This document shows positions 9,427 through 19,100 of a DNA stretch of 64,000 bases, one piece after another (within the stretch, counting starts at the first letter, position 1; every line of letters begins with the position of its first letter). The DNA lies in contig CAYSPG010000016.1 in NCBI GenBank assembly GCA_964432885.1, positions 11,507 to 75,506 on the forward strand. The letters are read 5' to 3'. The stretch comes from CAYSPG01 sp964432885. GTDB lineage: Bacteria > Bacteroidota > Bacteroidia > AKYH767-A > OLB10. The position numbers were made by a program, and so were the translations under genes. The notes beneath the pieces were generated by a model. The model saw only the letters and a list, made by a program, of their open reading frames with translations, was not told the DNA's origin and searched no databases.

Positions 9427-10767
9427 ATGAATTTAAAAACAACTGTTCTCCTGTTGCTTTTTGCACCGCAATTATTTGCACAGGACAAAACTTCGGGGTA
9501 CACATTGCAACAGGCAATTGATTATGCGTTGCAAAACCATGCGAATGTTAAAAATGCAACGCTTGATGCAGAGATTGCACAAAAACGGGTAAACGAACTA
9601 ATAGGTGTGGGATTGCCGCAGTTAAATGGAAGTGTTAACTACAATTATTTTATTGAAATTCCAACAACCGTAATTCCTGCAAGGGCATTTGCTCCCGAAG
9701 CACCTGCCGACTTGCTCAATGCAGTTCAGTTTGGTACCACACAAAATGCAACGGCTGGTGCTAATGCTTCGCAATTAATTTTTGACGGCTCATTTTTTTT
9801 AGGAGTTAAAGCAGCTAAAACATACGTTGAACTTTCGCGCAAAACTGCCGAGCAAACAAAAATTGAAACGGCCATTGCCGTAAGCAAAGCTTATTATAGC
9901 GTACTGGTAAACCAGGAGCGCATGGATTTGCTAAAAGCCAATGTAACAAGAATTAAAAAATTAAAGGATGATACACAAGCGTTGTATGACAATGGGTTTG
10001 TAGAAAAAATTGACAATGACCGCATACAGGTTACATACAATAACATGGTGGTAGAAAAAGAAAAAACCGAACGATTGCTTGCATTAGGATTGGACCTGTT
10101 AAAATTTCAGATGGGAATGGAGTTGAATACGCAAATAACCTTAACCGATAAATTAGAAACGGCCTTGCTGGATGAAAGTGTTTTATCGAATGAAAATATT
10201 GACGTGAACAAGCGTATTGAAATAAACATTTTAAACACAACGAAAAAATTACAGGAGTTAAACATAAAGGTAAACAAATATAAATCGTATCCAAGCCTGA
10301 TTGCATTTGGTACATTTAGCGAAAACGCATACCGCCTCGACTTTGATTTTTTTGACTCGGATAAGCGCTGGTATCCAACAGCAATTGTTGGCGCTACATT
10401 AAACATACCGCTAATTGGGGGTTTTTCACGACACAATAAAGTGCAGCAGGAAAAACTTACACTTAAAAAAATAGAAAACAGTTACCAGTCGCTTTCAAAC
10501 GGAATCACCCTTGAAATAAAAACGGCACGCACACAGTTTCAAAATGCTCTTGCTTCGTTGCAAACGCAAAAGAAAAACCGTGAACTTGCATCAGAAGTTG
10601 CAAGTGTTTCAAAAATAAAATACGACCAGGGCGTAGGCTCAAACCTTGAGGTGGTAACTGCCGAAACCTCACTTAAAGAAGCCGAAACAAATTACTATGG
10701 GGCATTATATGATGCGCTGATTTCAAAAATTGATTTTGCAAAAGCAACAGGAAACATTATTAAATAA
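9427..10767 (+). CDS. TolC-family outer-membrane efflux channel
   Basis: A protein of 446 residues that forms the outer-membrane exit duct of a tripartite pump. It has a signal peptide (ends about residue 19, LFAQ), the repeated Ala/Asn-rich helical hairpins of the family, and two internal halves of similar layout (YTLQQAIDYALQNHANVKNA near the start of the first; KIKYDQGVGSNLEVVTAETSLKEAE late in the second). It lies between the TetR gene and the adaptor gene on the same strand with short gaps of 36 and 65 bp, so the four genes probably form one operon. Confidence 0.93.
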   Translation: MNLKTTVLLLLFAPQLFAQDKTSGYTLQQAIDYALQNHANVKNATLDAEIAQKRVNELIGVGLPQLNGSVNYNYFIEIPTTVIPARAFAPEAPADLLNAVQFGTTQNATAGANASQLIFDGSFFLGVKAAKTYVELSRKTAEQTKIETAIAVSKAYYSVLVNQERMDLLKANVTRIKKLKDDTQALYDNGFVEKIDNDRIQVTYNNMVVEKEKTERLLALGLDLLKFQMGMELNTQITLTDKLETALLDESVLSNENIDVNKRIEINILNTTKKLQELNIKVNKYKSYPSLIAFGTFSENAYRLDFDFFDSDKRWYPTAIVGATLNIPLIGGFSRHNKVQQEKLTLKKIENSYQSLSNGITLEIKTARTQFQNALASLQTQKKNRELASEVASVSKIKYDQGVGSNLEVVTAETSLKEAETNYYGALYDALISKIDFAKATGNIIK

Positions 10768-10832
10768 AAAACTACTACTTAACAATCAAAATAATTTTTA
10801 TGCAACTTACATCAACATTAATCAAAAACAAC

Positions 10833-11969
10833 ATGACCGCAATTTTTTTGCAACACACAAAATTATCAGTGCTTGGGTTAAGCACACTTGTGCTATTAAG
10901 TGCATGTGGTGGTGGAAATAATCCCAAGGAAAAATTAGATGCCTTAAAAAAACAACAGGCCGAACTTATAACCGAAATAAGAAAGCTTGAACAGGAAATT
11001 GCTCTTACTGACACTACTCAAAAAGAAAAAGTAAAAACCGTTGAAGCGACTGCAATTGCTGTGCAGCCTTTTGCTCACTATATTGAGGTACAGGCAAAGG
11101 TTGATGGCGATGAAGATGTAAATGTAAGTGCAACCACGCAGGGCATTGTAACCGAAGTTCTGGTAAAAGCCGGTGACCATGTTAGCAAAGGACAAATTCT
11201 GGCAACTTTAGATGATAAACTGATGCAACAAGGTGTTGCCGAGGTGCAAAGCCAGCTTGATTTAGCTACTACGGTTTATAACCGCCAAAAAAATTTATGG
11301 GATCAAAAAATTGGAAGCGAGGTGCAGTATCTTACCGCAAAAACAAATAAAGAAGCGCTTGAAAAACGCCTGGGCACCATGCGTGAGCAATGGAACATGA
11401 CAAGAGTAAAGTCTCCAATAGATGGAACGGTTGACAATGTTGCCATTAAAATTGGTCAAGCTGTAATGCCAGGTTTGCCTTGTGTACGTGTTGTAAATCT
11501 TTCATCACTCAAGGTAAAAGGGGAGTTGCCCGAATCGTATATAGCAAAAGTGAAAAAGGGGAACGATGCCATTGTTTATTTTCCGGATCAAAATAAAGAA
11601 CTTAAAACAAAAGTTGATTATTCAGGCAATGCCATAAGCACACTTAACCGCACATTTAATGTTGAAATAAAACTGAATGATAAATCAGGAACTATAAAAC
11701 CCAATATGATTGCAGTTTTAAAAATTGCCGATTACCAGTCGGCATCTGCTTTTGTGCTGCCGGTTGGGGCTGTTCTTAAAGGTACTGAAGGCGAATATGT
11801 ATTTGTAGCCGAAAGCGAAAACGGAAAAACAATTACCAAACGCAAAGCGGTAAAGAGCGGAATTATTTACAACGGCCTTACCGAAATAACCGAGGGACTA
11901 AAAGAAGGAGATAAAGTAATTACAGCAGGGTATCAAAATTTGGTTGAAGGCGATATAGTGAAAATATAA
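10833..11969 (+). CDS. RND efflux periplasmic adaptor lipoprotein (HlyD/MFP family)
   Basis: A protein of 378 residues that bridges the pump and the TolC duct in the periplasm. The signal peptide ends in a lipobox (LVLLSACGG), so it should be lipid-anchored. A short coiled coil follows (KEKLDALKKQQAELITEIRKL), then the barrel-sandwich lipoyl-like hairpin (VLVKAGDHVSKGQILATLDD and VKSPIDGTVDNVAIKIGQAV), a beta-barrel domain and a membrane-proximal domain. I chose the ATG at 10833, which gives a 24-residue lipoprotein signal; an in-frame ATG at 10800 would add 11 residues. Confidence 0.93.
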   Translation: MTAIFLQHTKLSVLGLSTLVLLSACGGGNNPKEKLDALKKQQAELITEIRKLEQEIALTDTTQKEKVKTVEATAIAVQPFAHYIEVQAKVDGDEDVNVSATTQGIVTEVLVKAGDHVSKGQILATLDDKLMQQGVAEVQSQLDLATTVYNRQKNLWDQKIGSEVQYLTAKTNKEALEKRLGTMREQWNMTRVKSPIDGTVDNVAIKIGQAVMPGLPCVRVVNLSSLKVKGELPESYIAKVKKGNDAIVYFPDQNKELKTKVDYSGNAISTLNRTFNVEIKLNDKSGTIKPNMIAVLKIADYQSASAFVLPVGAVLKGTEGEYVFVAESENGKTITKRKAVKSGIIYNGLTEITEGLKEGDKVITAGYQNLVEGDIVKI

Positions 11970-12039
11970 TCAGAAGCAAGATATAAGACAAGATAAAAGA
12001 CAATAACAAGAGCCGGAATCAGTAATCTCAACCCACACC

Positions 12040-12064
12040 CACGATTCACGTCTCACGATTCACG
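12040..12064 (+). repeat. Two exact 11-bp direct repeats just ahead of the RND gene
   Basis: CACGATTCACG occurs at 12040-12050 and again at 12054-12064, with three bases between, ending 5 bp before the ATG at 12070. The bases before it (11975-12015) are another low-complexity run with the word AGACAAGA or near copies. No function can be told; the copies look like intergenic micro-repeats rather than an operator. Confidence 0.6.
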
Positions 12065-12069
12065 AAAAA

Positions 12070-15000
12070 ATGAAAGATATATTTAAACAATTTAAGCCGT
12101 CATCATGGGCGATAGATAACCGCACGGCTATATACATATTCACCATCATTATTACTCTTACAGGAATTTCGGCATACATAAATATTCCTAAAGAAAGCTA
12201 TCCCGATATTTCATTGCCCAATATTTATGTAAGCGTGGTTTACCCCGGCACATCACCCAAGGATATGGAAAACTTAATTGTTCGCCCCATTGAAAAAGAG
12301 TGCAAGGGTGTAGCCGGTGTTAGAAAAATTAAGAGCAACGCGCTGCAGGATTTTTGTACCGTAGTAATTGAATTTAACACCGATGTAAAAATACCCGAAG
12401 CAAAACGGCTGGTAAAAGAAGCAGTTGACAATGCCAAAAATGATTTGCCGCAGGACTTGCCACAAGAGCCGCAAATTATGGAAATAAATTTTTCTGATTT
12501 GCCCATCATGGCTGTAAATCTTTCGGGTGATTATGATTTGGCAACTCTAAAAAAATATGCCGATGAAGCAAAAGATAAAATTGAAGGATTAAAAGAAGTT
12601 AAATATGCACGTGTGATTGGTGCGCTTGAGCGCGAAATTCAGATTAATGTAGATATGCTAAAAATGCAATCGGCAGGAATTTCGATGGGCGATATTGAGC
12701 GCGCAGTTAAATACGAAAACCAAACCATTCCTGGTGGCGGAATAAGGATGGTTGACGGCAGCAGACGGTCGTTAAGTGTTTCGGGCGAGTTTACCAGTGT
12801 GGAGCAGTTAAAAAACATTGTTGTAAATTCTATTGACGGGGCTCCCATTTATTTAAAGGATATTGCTGATGTTAAAGACGATTTTAAGGAACAGGAAAGT
12901 TATGCGCGCCTGCAACATAAAAATGTAATAACATTAAGTGTGGTTAAGCGCACAGGCGAAAACCTTATTGAAGCTTCGGATAAAATAGTAGCGCTTGTGG
13001 ATGAATTAAAGGAAAACAACTGGCCTAAAGATTTAAAAGTGGTATTAACAGGCGATCAAAGTGAGCAAACCCGCACATCGCTGCACGATTTAATAAATAC
13101 CATAGTAATTGGGTTTATTTTGGTGTTGGTTGTGCTAATGTTTTTTATGGGAACAGCCAATGCTTTTTTTGTGGCGCTATCGGTTCCGCTTTCCATGTTT
13201 ATAGCATTTTTAATGATGCCCACCATAGGCTTTACCATAAATTTTATTGTGTTGTTTTCGTTTTTACTTGCATTGGGTATTGTGGTGGATGATGCTATAG
13301 TAGTTATTGAAAACACACACCGTATTTATGATAATGGAAAACGCGATATAAAAACCGCAGCCAAAATGGCCACAGGCGAAGTTTTTCTTCCTGTGTTGTC
13401 GGGAACACTTACCACGCTTGCTCCTTTTATTCCACTTGCTTTTTGGGATGGGATAATAGGAAAGTTTATGTTTTTTCTTCCAATTACATTAATAATAACG
13501 CTGCTTGCATCTTTGCTGGTGGCTTATATCATTAATCCAGTGTTTGCAGTTGATTTTATGAAACCACATGATAATAAAACGCACGATCCAAAGAAAGGAT
13601 TAAAAATTACCAGCATAATTTTTATTTCCCTTGCTGCCGTATTTTATGTATCTGGCGTTCATGGAATGGGAAATTTTGTAATCTTGTTATTCCTTCTTAA
13701 TTTATTGCACCGCTTTTGGCTTCAAAAAGTTATTGTAAAATTTCAAACCAAAACATGGCCTGCCGTACAAAACGGATATAAAAATTTGCTGGTAAAAGCA
13801 CTGCATTATCCCAAAACCATGATGTGGTCAACCATTGGGCTTTTGTTTTTGTCGTTTATTATGATTGGTGCACGCAATGGCGGAATTAATTTTTTTCCGC
13901 AGGCCGATCCCAATTTTATTTATGTATTTACAAGCTTGCCCGTTGGTACCGACCAAGCCTACACCGATTCGGTAACAAAAGTTATTGAAAGCAAAGTGTA
14001 CGGTGTGCTTGGCGAGAATAATAAGCTGGTAAAATCGGTAATAGCAAGCGTTGGCGAAAACGTTACCGACCCTGCAGACGAAGACCAGGCCTATTATGCC
14101 AACAAAAGCAAGGTCGAAATTTCATTTGTTCAATTCAGTAAACGCGATGGACTTTCTACACGGCAATATCTTGATAAAATTCGTGATGCTGTAAAAGGGC
14201 TTGTTGCCGGTGCCGAAATTACAGTTACACAAGAACAAGGCGGCCCGCCTGTTGGTAAACCCATTAGCATCGAAATCAGTGGAGATGATTTAACTGCTAT
14301 TGCTTCCACATCAAAAAAACTCAAACGCTATCTTGATTCGTTGCAGGTTGACGGTGTTGAAGAACTAAAATCGGATTTGGTAGATAATAAACCACAGGTT
14401 GCATTTAACATTGACCGCGAACGCATGAACCGCCTCGGAATTTCTACCGGACAGGTGGGTAACGAAATAAACATGGCTGTGCTTGGCCGCGAAGTTTCAA
14501 AGTACCGCGATTTAAATGACGATTATAAAATTATGCTACGTTATCGCGATGACCAGCGAAACAATATAAACCAGTTGAGCAACATAAAAATTTTGTATCG
14601 CGATATGGCAATGGGTGGAATGGTGCGCAATGTGCCGTTGTCATCATTTGCTGAGATAAAATATTCCGATACGTATGGAGTAATAAAGCGCAAAAATCAA
14701 AAGCGTGTAGTTACTGTTTCGTCTAACCTGCTTACCGATTATCAAAGTCGCGAACAGGAAGTGGTTGATAACGTAAAAGACGCTGTTGTCAACTTTGGTT
14801 CGGTGCCCGGTGTAGAAATAAAATTTGCCGGTTCGCAGGAGGAGCAGGCTGAAACTATGTCGTTTTTGGGTACAGCACTTTTAATTTCACTTGGATTAAT
14901 ATTTTTAATTCTTGTTACACAGTTCAACTCATTCAGCAAACCCGTTATCATTCTAACCGAAATAGTTTTTAGTTTAATTGGTGTATTGCTGGGTTTTTCC

Positions 15001-15480
15001 ATTTTTAAAATGGGCTTTAGTATAGTAATGACAGGCATTGGCGTGGTGGCGCTGGCAGGTATTGTAGTTCGTAACGGTATTTTACTTGTTGAGTTTACCG
15101 AACTTTTGCGCGAGCAGGGTGTACCAACTTTTGAAGCTATTGTAGAAGCCGGCCGTACACGTATGACACCCGTAATTTTAACAGCTACTGCAACTATACT
15201 TGGATTAATACCACTTGCTGTTGGATTAAATATTGACTTTGTAACCTTGTTTACCGAATTTAATCCACACCTGTTTTTTGGTGGTGATAGCACAGCATTT
15301 TGGGGGCCTCTGTCCTGGACCATGATTTTTGGTTTGGGGTTTGCAACCTTCCTTACTTTGTTTATGGTGCCAGTAATGTATTTGCTAAACGAAAAATTAA
15401 AATCAAAAATTTTCAATCGTCCTGCCCCCGTTATTCCACAAGAAAATCTTGCGTCAACTTTAGAGCAGCCATTAGTTTAA
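12070..15480 (+). CDS. RND-family efflux permease (AcrB-like)
   Basis: A proton-driven inner-membrane pump of 1136 residues, working with the adaptor and TolC genes just upstream. The proton-relay aspartates are in GIVVDDAIVVIEN at residues 407-408. Both halves are present: porter domains after TM1 and TM7, and the second helix bundle near residues 930-1115. It is about 90 residues longer than most AcrB homologues. The extra sequence includes hydrophobic stretches after TM6 (about residues 512-560, around FISLAAVFYV and FVILLFLLNLL) before TM7 near residue 585, and a loop before the last helix. The 100-bp spacer upstream holds micro-repeats. The substrate cannot be predicted. Confidence 0.95.
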   Translation: MKDIFKQFKPSSWAIDNRTAIYIFTIIITLTGISAYINIPKESYPDISLPNIYVSVVYPGTSPKDMENLIVRPIEKECKGVAGVRKIKSNALQDFCTVVIEFNTDVKIPEAKRLVKEAVDNAKNDLPQDLPQEPQIMEINFSDLPIMAVNLSGDYDLATLKKYADEAKDKIEGLKEVKYARVIGALEREIQINVDMLKMQSAGISMGDIERAVKYENQTIPGGGIRMVDGSRRSLSVSGEFTSVEQLKNIVVNSIDGAPIYLKDIADVKDDFKEQESYARLQHKNVITLSVVKRTGENLIEASDKIVALVDELKENNWPKDLKVVLTGDQSEQTRTSLHDLINTIVIGFILVLVVLMFFMGTANAFFVALSVPLSMFIAFLMMPTIGFTINFIVLFSFLLALGIVVDDAIVVIENTHRIYDNGKRDIKTAAKMATGEVFLPVLSGTLTTLAPFIPLAFWDGIIGKFMFFLPITLIITLLASLLVAYIINPVFAVDFMKPHDNKTHDPKKGLKITSIIFISLAAVFYVSGVHGMGNFVILLFLLNLLHRFWLQKVIVKFQTKTWPAVQNGYKNLLVKALHYPKTMMWSTIGLLFLSFIMIGARNGGINFFPQADPNFIYVFTSLPVGTDQAYTDSVTKVIESKVYGVLGENNKLVKSVIASVGENVTDPADEDQAYYANKSKVEISFVQFSKRDGLSTRQYLDKIRDAVKGLVAGAEITVTQEQGGPPVGKPISIEISGDDLTAIASTSKKLKRYLDSLQVDGVEELKSDLVDNKPQVAFNIDRERMNRLGISTGQVGNEINMAVLGREVSKYRDLNDDYKIMLRYRDDQRNNINQLSNIKILYRDMAMGGMVRNVPLSSFAEIKYSDTYGVIKRKNQKRVVTVSSNLLTDYQSREQEVVDNVKDAVVNFGSVPGVEIKFAGSQEEQAETMSFLGTALLISLGLIFLILVTQFNSFSKPVIILTEIVFSLIGVLLGFSIFKMGFSIVMTGIGVVALAGIVVRNGILLVEFTELLREQGVPTFEAIVEAGRTRMTPVILTATATILGLIPLAVGLNIDFVTLFTEFNPHLFFGGDSTAFWGPLSWTMIFGLGFATFLTLFMVPVMYLLNEKLKSKIFNRPAPVIPQENLASTLEQPLV

Positions 15481-15513
15481 TGGCTGTTTAAATTTTTCTG
15501 TTTAATTTTTAAA

Positions 15514-15521
15514 TAGATTTG
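15514..15521 (+). promoter_or_regulatory. -7 promoter element (TAGATTTG) of the carbonic anhydrase gene
   Basis: TAGATTTG is an exact TAnnTTTG match, 28 bp before the ATG at 15550. No convincing TTTG lies at the expected distance upstream, so the call rests on the -7 element alone. Confidence 0.35.
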
Positions 15522-15549
15522 GGTTCAAATACAACTCAAGTTTACAATT

Positions 15550-16089
15550 ATGGATAGATTACGTGCCGTATCAGAATCATCACATATACCCACTCAATAC
15601 CAAAACACTCCTATTGGTCTTTTGCTAGAATATCATAACCTCGACAGGCCTTATGAGAAATATGACAATGCACAAATGCTAATAGGCATGTGTATGGATA
15701 ACCGAAAGCACTTGCATATTCCTGAAAACTTTTCATATATAATACGCTCAGGCGGAGCCAATTTGCGCTACTCTGAATTCAGGGTAAGCTATGCAATTGC
15801 AGTAGGTGGTATAAAGTTTATTGCACTCATAGGCCACAATAATTGTGGAATGGTAAATTTAATGGCGCGAAAAAATCTTTTTATAAAGGGATTGGTTGAA
15901 AATGCAGGATGGAGCAAAGAAGAAGCAGAAGATCATTTTTATCATAATGAACCCATGCACGAAATTGGAAGCGAAATAGATTTTATTTGCAGCGAAGCCA
16001 AACGCATACGTTTGCGCTATCCCAAAATAATGGTGGCGCCTATGCTATATAAAGTTGAGGATAACAAATTATATCTTGTATCCGAATAG
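15550..16089 (+). CDS. Beta-class carbonic anhydrase
   Basis: A cytoplasmic protein of 179 residues expected to interconvert CO2 and bicarbonate. The zinc ligands of the beta class are present: Cys48 in CMDNR, His96 and Cys99 in GHNNCG. The Asp50-Arg52 dyad is also there. The usual CxDSR motif has Asn at position 51 instead of Ser, and the second motif is HNNC rather than the common HTxC. The protein is short for the family, with a divergent tail. It has its own -7 element and ends 75 bp from the convergent PKD gene. It could be a divergent homologue with altered activity, but all zinc ligands are intact. Confidence 0.88.
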   Translation: MDRLRAVSESSHIPTQYQNTPIGLLLEYHNLDRPYEKYDNAQMLIGMCMDNRKHLHIPENFSYIIRSGGANLRYSEFRVSYAIAVGGIKFIALIGHNNCGMVNLMARKNLFIKGLVENAGWSKEEAEDHFYHNEPMHEIGSEIDFICSEAKRIRLRYPKIMVAPMLYKVEDNKLYLVSE

Positions 16090-16104
16090 GCATGGGGTGG
16101 ATAA

Positions 16105-16133
16105 TAAAAGAAAACCCCGAACGTAGTTCGGGG
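16105..16133 (-). terminator. Rho-independent terminator for the PKD gene
   Basis: CCCCGAAC at 16115-16122 pairs perfectly with GTTCGGGG at 16126-16133 around a 3-nt loop. On the minus strand the stem is followed by TTTTCTTTT, so it ends transcription of the minus-strand PKD operon about 30 bp after its stop codon. Confidence 0.85.
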
Positions 16134-16164
16134 CTTCGGGCATACACAATGAATAACGCAAGCG

Positions 16165-19100
16165 TTACTCATCAACTTCGGTTTGGGTAACGGTGCCGGG
16201 TACGGTTTTTATAACTTCCCACTGGCCTGTGTCCCAATTGTATTTTTCTACTGTGTAATGGTCAACACCATTATCCCATTTGTCGTATTCTGTCCACCAC
16301 AATCGCGCATTTGCATATTGCCATTGCGATTGAAGCAATATAGATGAACTGTTGCTGCTCTGCATACCTGCCAGATGACAATCGTTAATTACTTCTACCT
16401 TGTAGTAATAGTTGTACTCTTTCACATTTACATTCATATCATCAAAGCTATAAACACCAGCCGGCACTGCGCCAATAATGGTATAGTTTGTTGCATTGGT
16501 ATCAGCGCTGCGTAAAATCTGGTATTCAAGTACACGGTCAGGAAACAGGGTTGGCTCTGTCCATTCGGTAAGCACATAAGCATTGTTTACTACGGTGCTG
16601 CGAACTATATCTGCTTGCTGTCCTGCAAGTATATTTTGAGGCTGAGCAATAGCTGTATCGCTAAACGATTCAAATGGATTTCCGCACAAGTCGGTTGCAC
16701 GCACCTGGTACGAATAATCGAACGGGCACATTAGGGTAGTGTCCTGATACGATGTTTGTGTGCCGGGCAAAATTGCTATCAAAGCAGTACTTCCGTTGCT
16801 AACTTCCACACGGGTTAATTCATACGTTGCTACGCTGCATCCTCCGTAAGGAGTCCAGTTAATATCAATGGCAGTTCCGTTTTGTTGTGCCGAAATATTT
16901 ATTGAGGTGTGTTCACGCAAAGCAGTTAACGGCAATGCATAGCTGCACACATCAAGCGTTTGTATTTTGTAAGTGTATGTGTTATCAAGCGTATTTAATC
17001 CGCTGTCGGTATAGCGTGGGTCAAGGTTAAAGTTTCCGTTAAGCGGATTGTTAATGGTCATTACGTTGTTGTAATTTCCTGTAGCAGCATCAAGTCGCCA
17101 AATTTTATATGCACCAAGGTCAAGTGATGCGCTGGGCTGCCAGCGTATTTCGGTTTGCGTGTTTGATAATACACTTACGCTGTAAATTACATTTTCGGGT
17201 GGAGGTATGGTGTCATATACCTGTAAATAATTTTGTTGTTCGATTGAGTCGGCACAACCATTATCATTTACCACTAATAATGTTACGGTATAAAATCCCG
17301 GGTCAACTAAAACTACCGAAGGGTTTTCGTCAGCACTTGGTATGGTGCCTATCATCCACGAATAGGTTGGGTTGCTTGTGTTGGTTGACTGATTGTTTAG
17401 CACAAACGTATTGCCCGAACATCCTGTAGTAGCACTTGCAGTAAACGCAGCAGTTGGCGATTGCAATGCATGAATTGTGTTAGGCAGGTAAAACGTATCA
17501 CTGCAGCCAAAACTGTTATACGCTATAAGATAAACCTGGTAGTCGCCACCTGTAGTATAAGTGTGTGTGGCATTGGTATCGGTAGAAGTTGTACCATCAC
17601 CAAACACCCACAGATACGAATCGGCAGTGGTGCTAAGATTTGTAAAGGCAGTGGTGTAAGGCGTGCATCCGCTTGTATCCGTTGTGGATGCGTTGGCTGT
17701 TGGGGATAAGTAAACTGTAACTGTTGCAAATGCAGTGTCGTTACAACCGTTTCCATTTGATACAATTAACGAAATATTATTTACCGATGAATCGGTGTAA
17801 GTAAATGTGGGCGAGAAAACAGAAGTAATTCCTCCCACGCCCAAGTTCCATGTGTATAGCGGACTAATTGTATCGGTTGATGTGTTGGTAAACGACACTA
17901 TTAAATTTGTACAGCCTGATGTAGTACTTGGTGTAAATTGTGCAGTGGGTGTTTGGCTTACATTAATTGAATATGGGAACACCATTGTGTCCGAACATCC
18001 AAAATTATTATATGCAATTAATGTGGCTGTATAACTTCCTCCAACAGTATAAGTGTAAACAGGAGTTGAGTCAGTTGATGTTGCCGTGTTTCCAAAATTC
18101 CACAAATACGAATCGGAGAAAACAGAATTGTTTGTAAACGTACATGTGTATGGCGAGCAACCGGCAGTATCCGTAGTGGCTCCAATAGCAGTTGGCGTTA
18201 AGTGCACATTAATAGTTTGATACGCTGTATCGCTACACAAATTTTCGTTGGTAACCACAAGCATAACATTGTAAGCACCCGAATCGGCATACGAAGTTGA
18301 ATTGTTTGGCAGCATGGATATAACTCCATTTTGAAAATTCCAAAAATAAGTGGGGCTTACAAGATTGGTGGATGTATTTGTAAAACTAACATCAAGAGTT
18401 GTGCAGCCCGAATTTACCGATGGAGTAAAACTTGCCGTTGGCGTTTGATGCACATTTACCGGATAAGCAAAATAAAATGTATCGGTACATCCATATTGAT
18501 TTATTGCAACCAACCATGGATAATAGGTGCCTGCATTTTGATAAACATGTTGCGGGTTTGCAAGTGATGAAGTGTCACCATCACCAAAGTGCCATGCATA
18601 AGCGGTTTCATTAATACATGTTTCGGTAAAGTTTACGGTATATGCATTGCATCCAACGGTGTCGGTTGTAAATCCGTTTGCAGTTGGGCTAGGATGCACA
18701 ACAATAGAATCGGGATACGTGTAGTACGACATGCAGCCCAGTGAATCAATAGTAATAAGCGTTACCACAAATATTCCACTGTCAACATAAAGGTGAGTGG
18801 GGTTGTGGGTTGAATCAACTGAACCATCGCCAAAATTCCAAATCTGAATGTATGCGTTAATTGAACTGTCGGCAAATGTTACTAAGTTGCCTGCACAATT
18901 TAAATTTGATGTAAGTGTAAAATAGGCGTATGAACCAGGTATATGTATATAGTCTGTCTTTACAATGGTATCTGCACACGCCCCATTAATTGCAATTAAA
19001 GTTACTGTGTAATCGCCCGGTATATTATATACGTGCGATGGTGTGTCAACCACAGATGTGGCTCCATCACCAAAATCCCAAAAGAAAGATGTTGCATTGC

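Noticed and set aside
14742..15416. Minus-strand frame of 224 residues
   Set aside because: It lies wholly inside the RND permease gene, has no domain and looks like the complement of helix codons.
15520..15545. T-loop-like GGTTCAAAT as part of a tRNA
   Set aside because: No matching acceptor, D or anticodon stems nearby.
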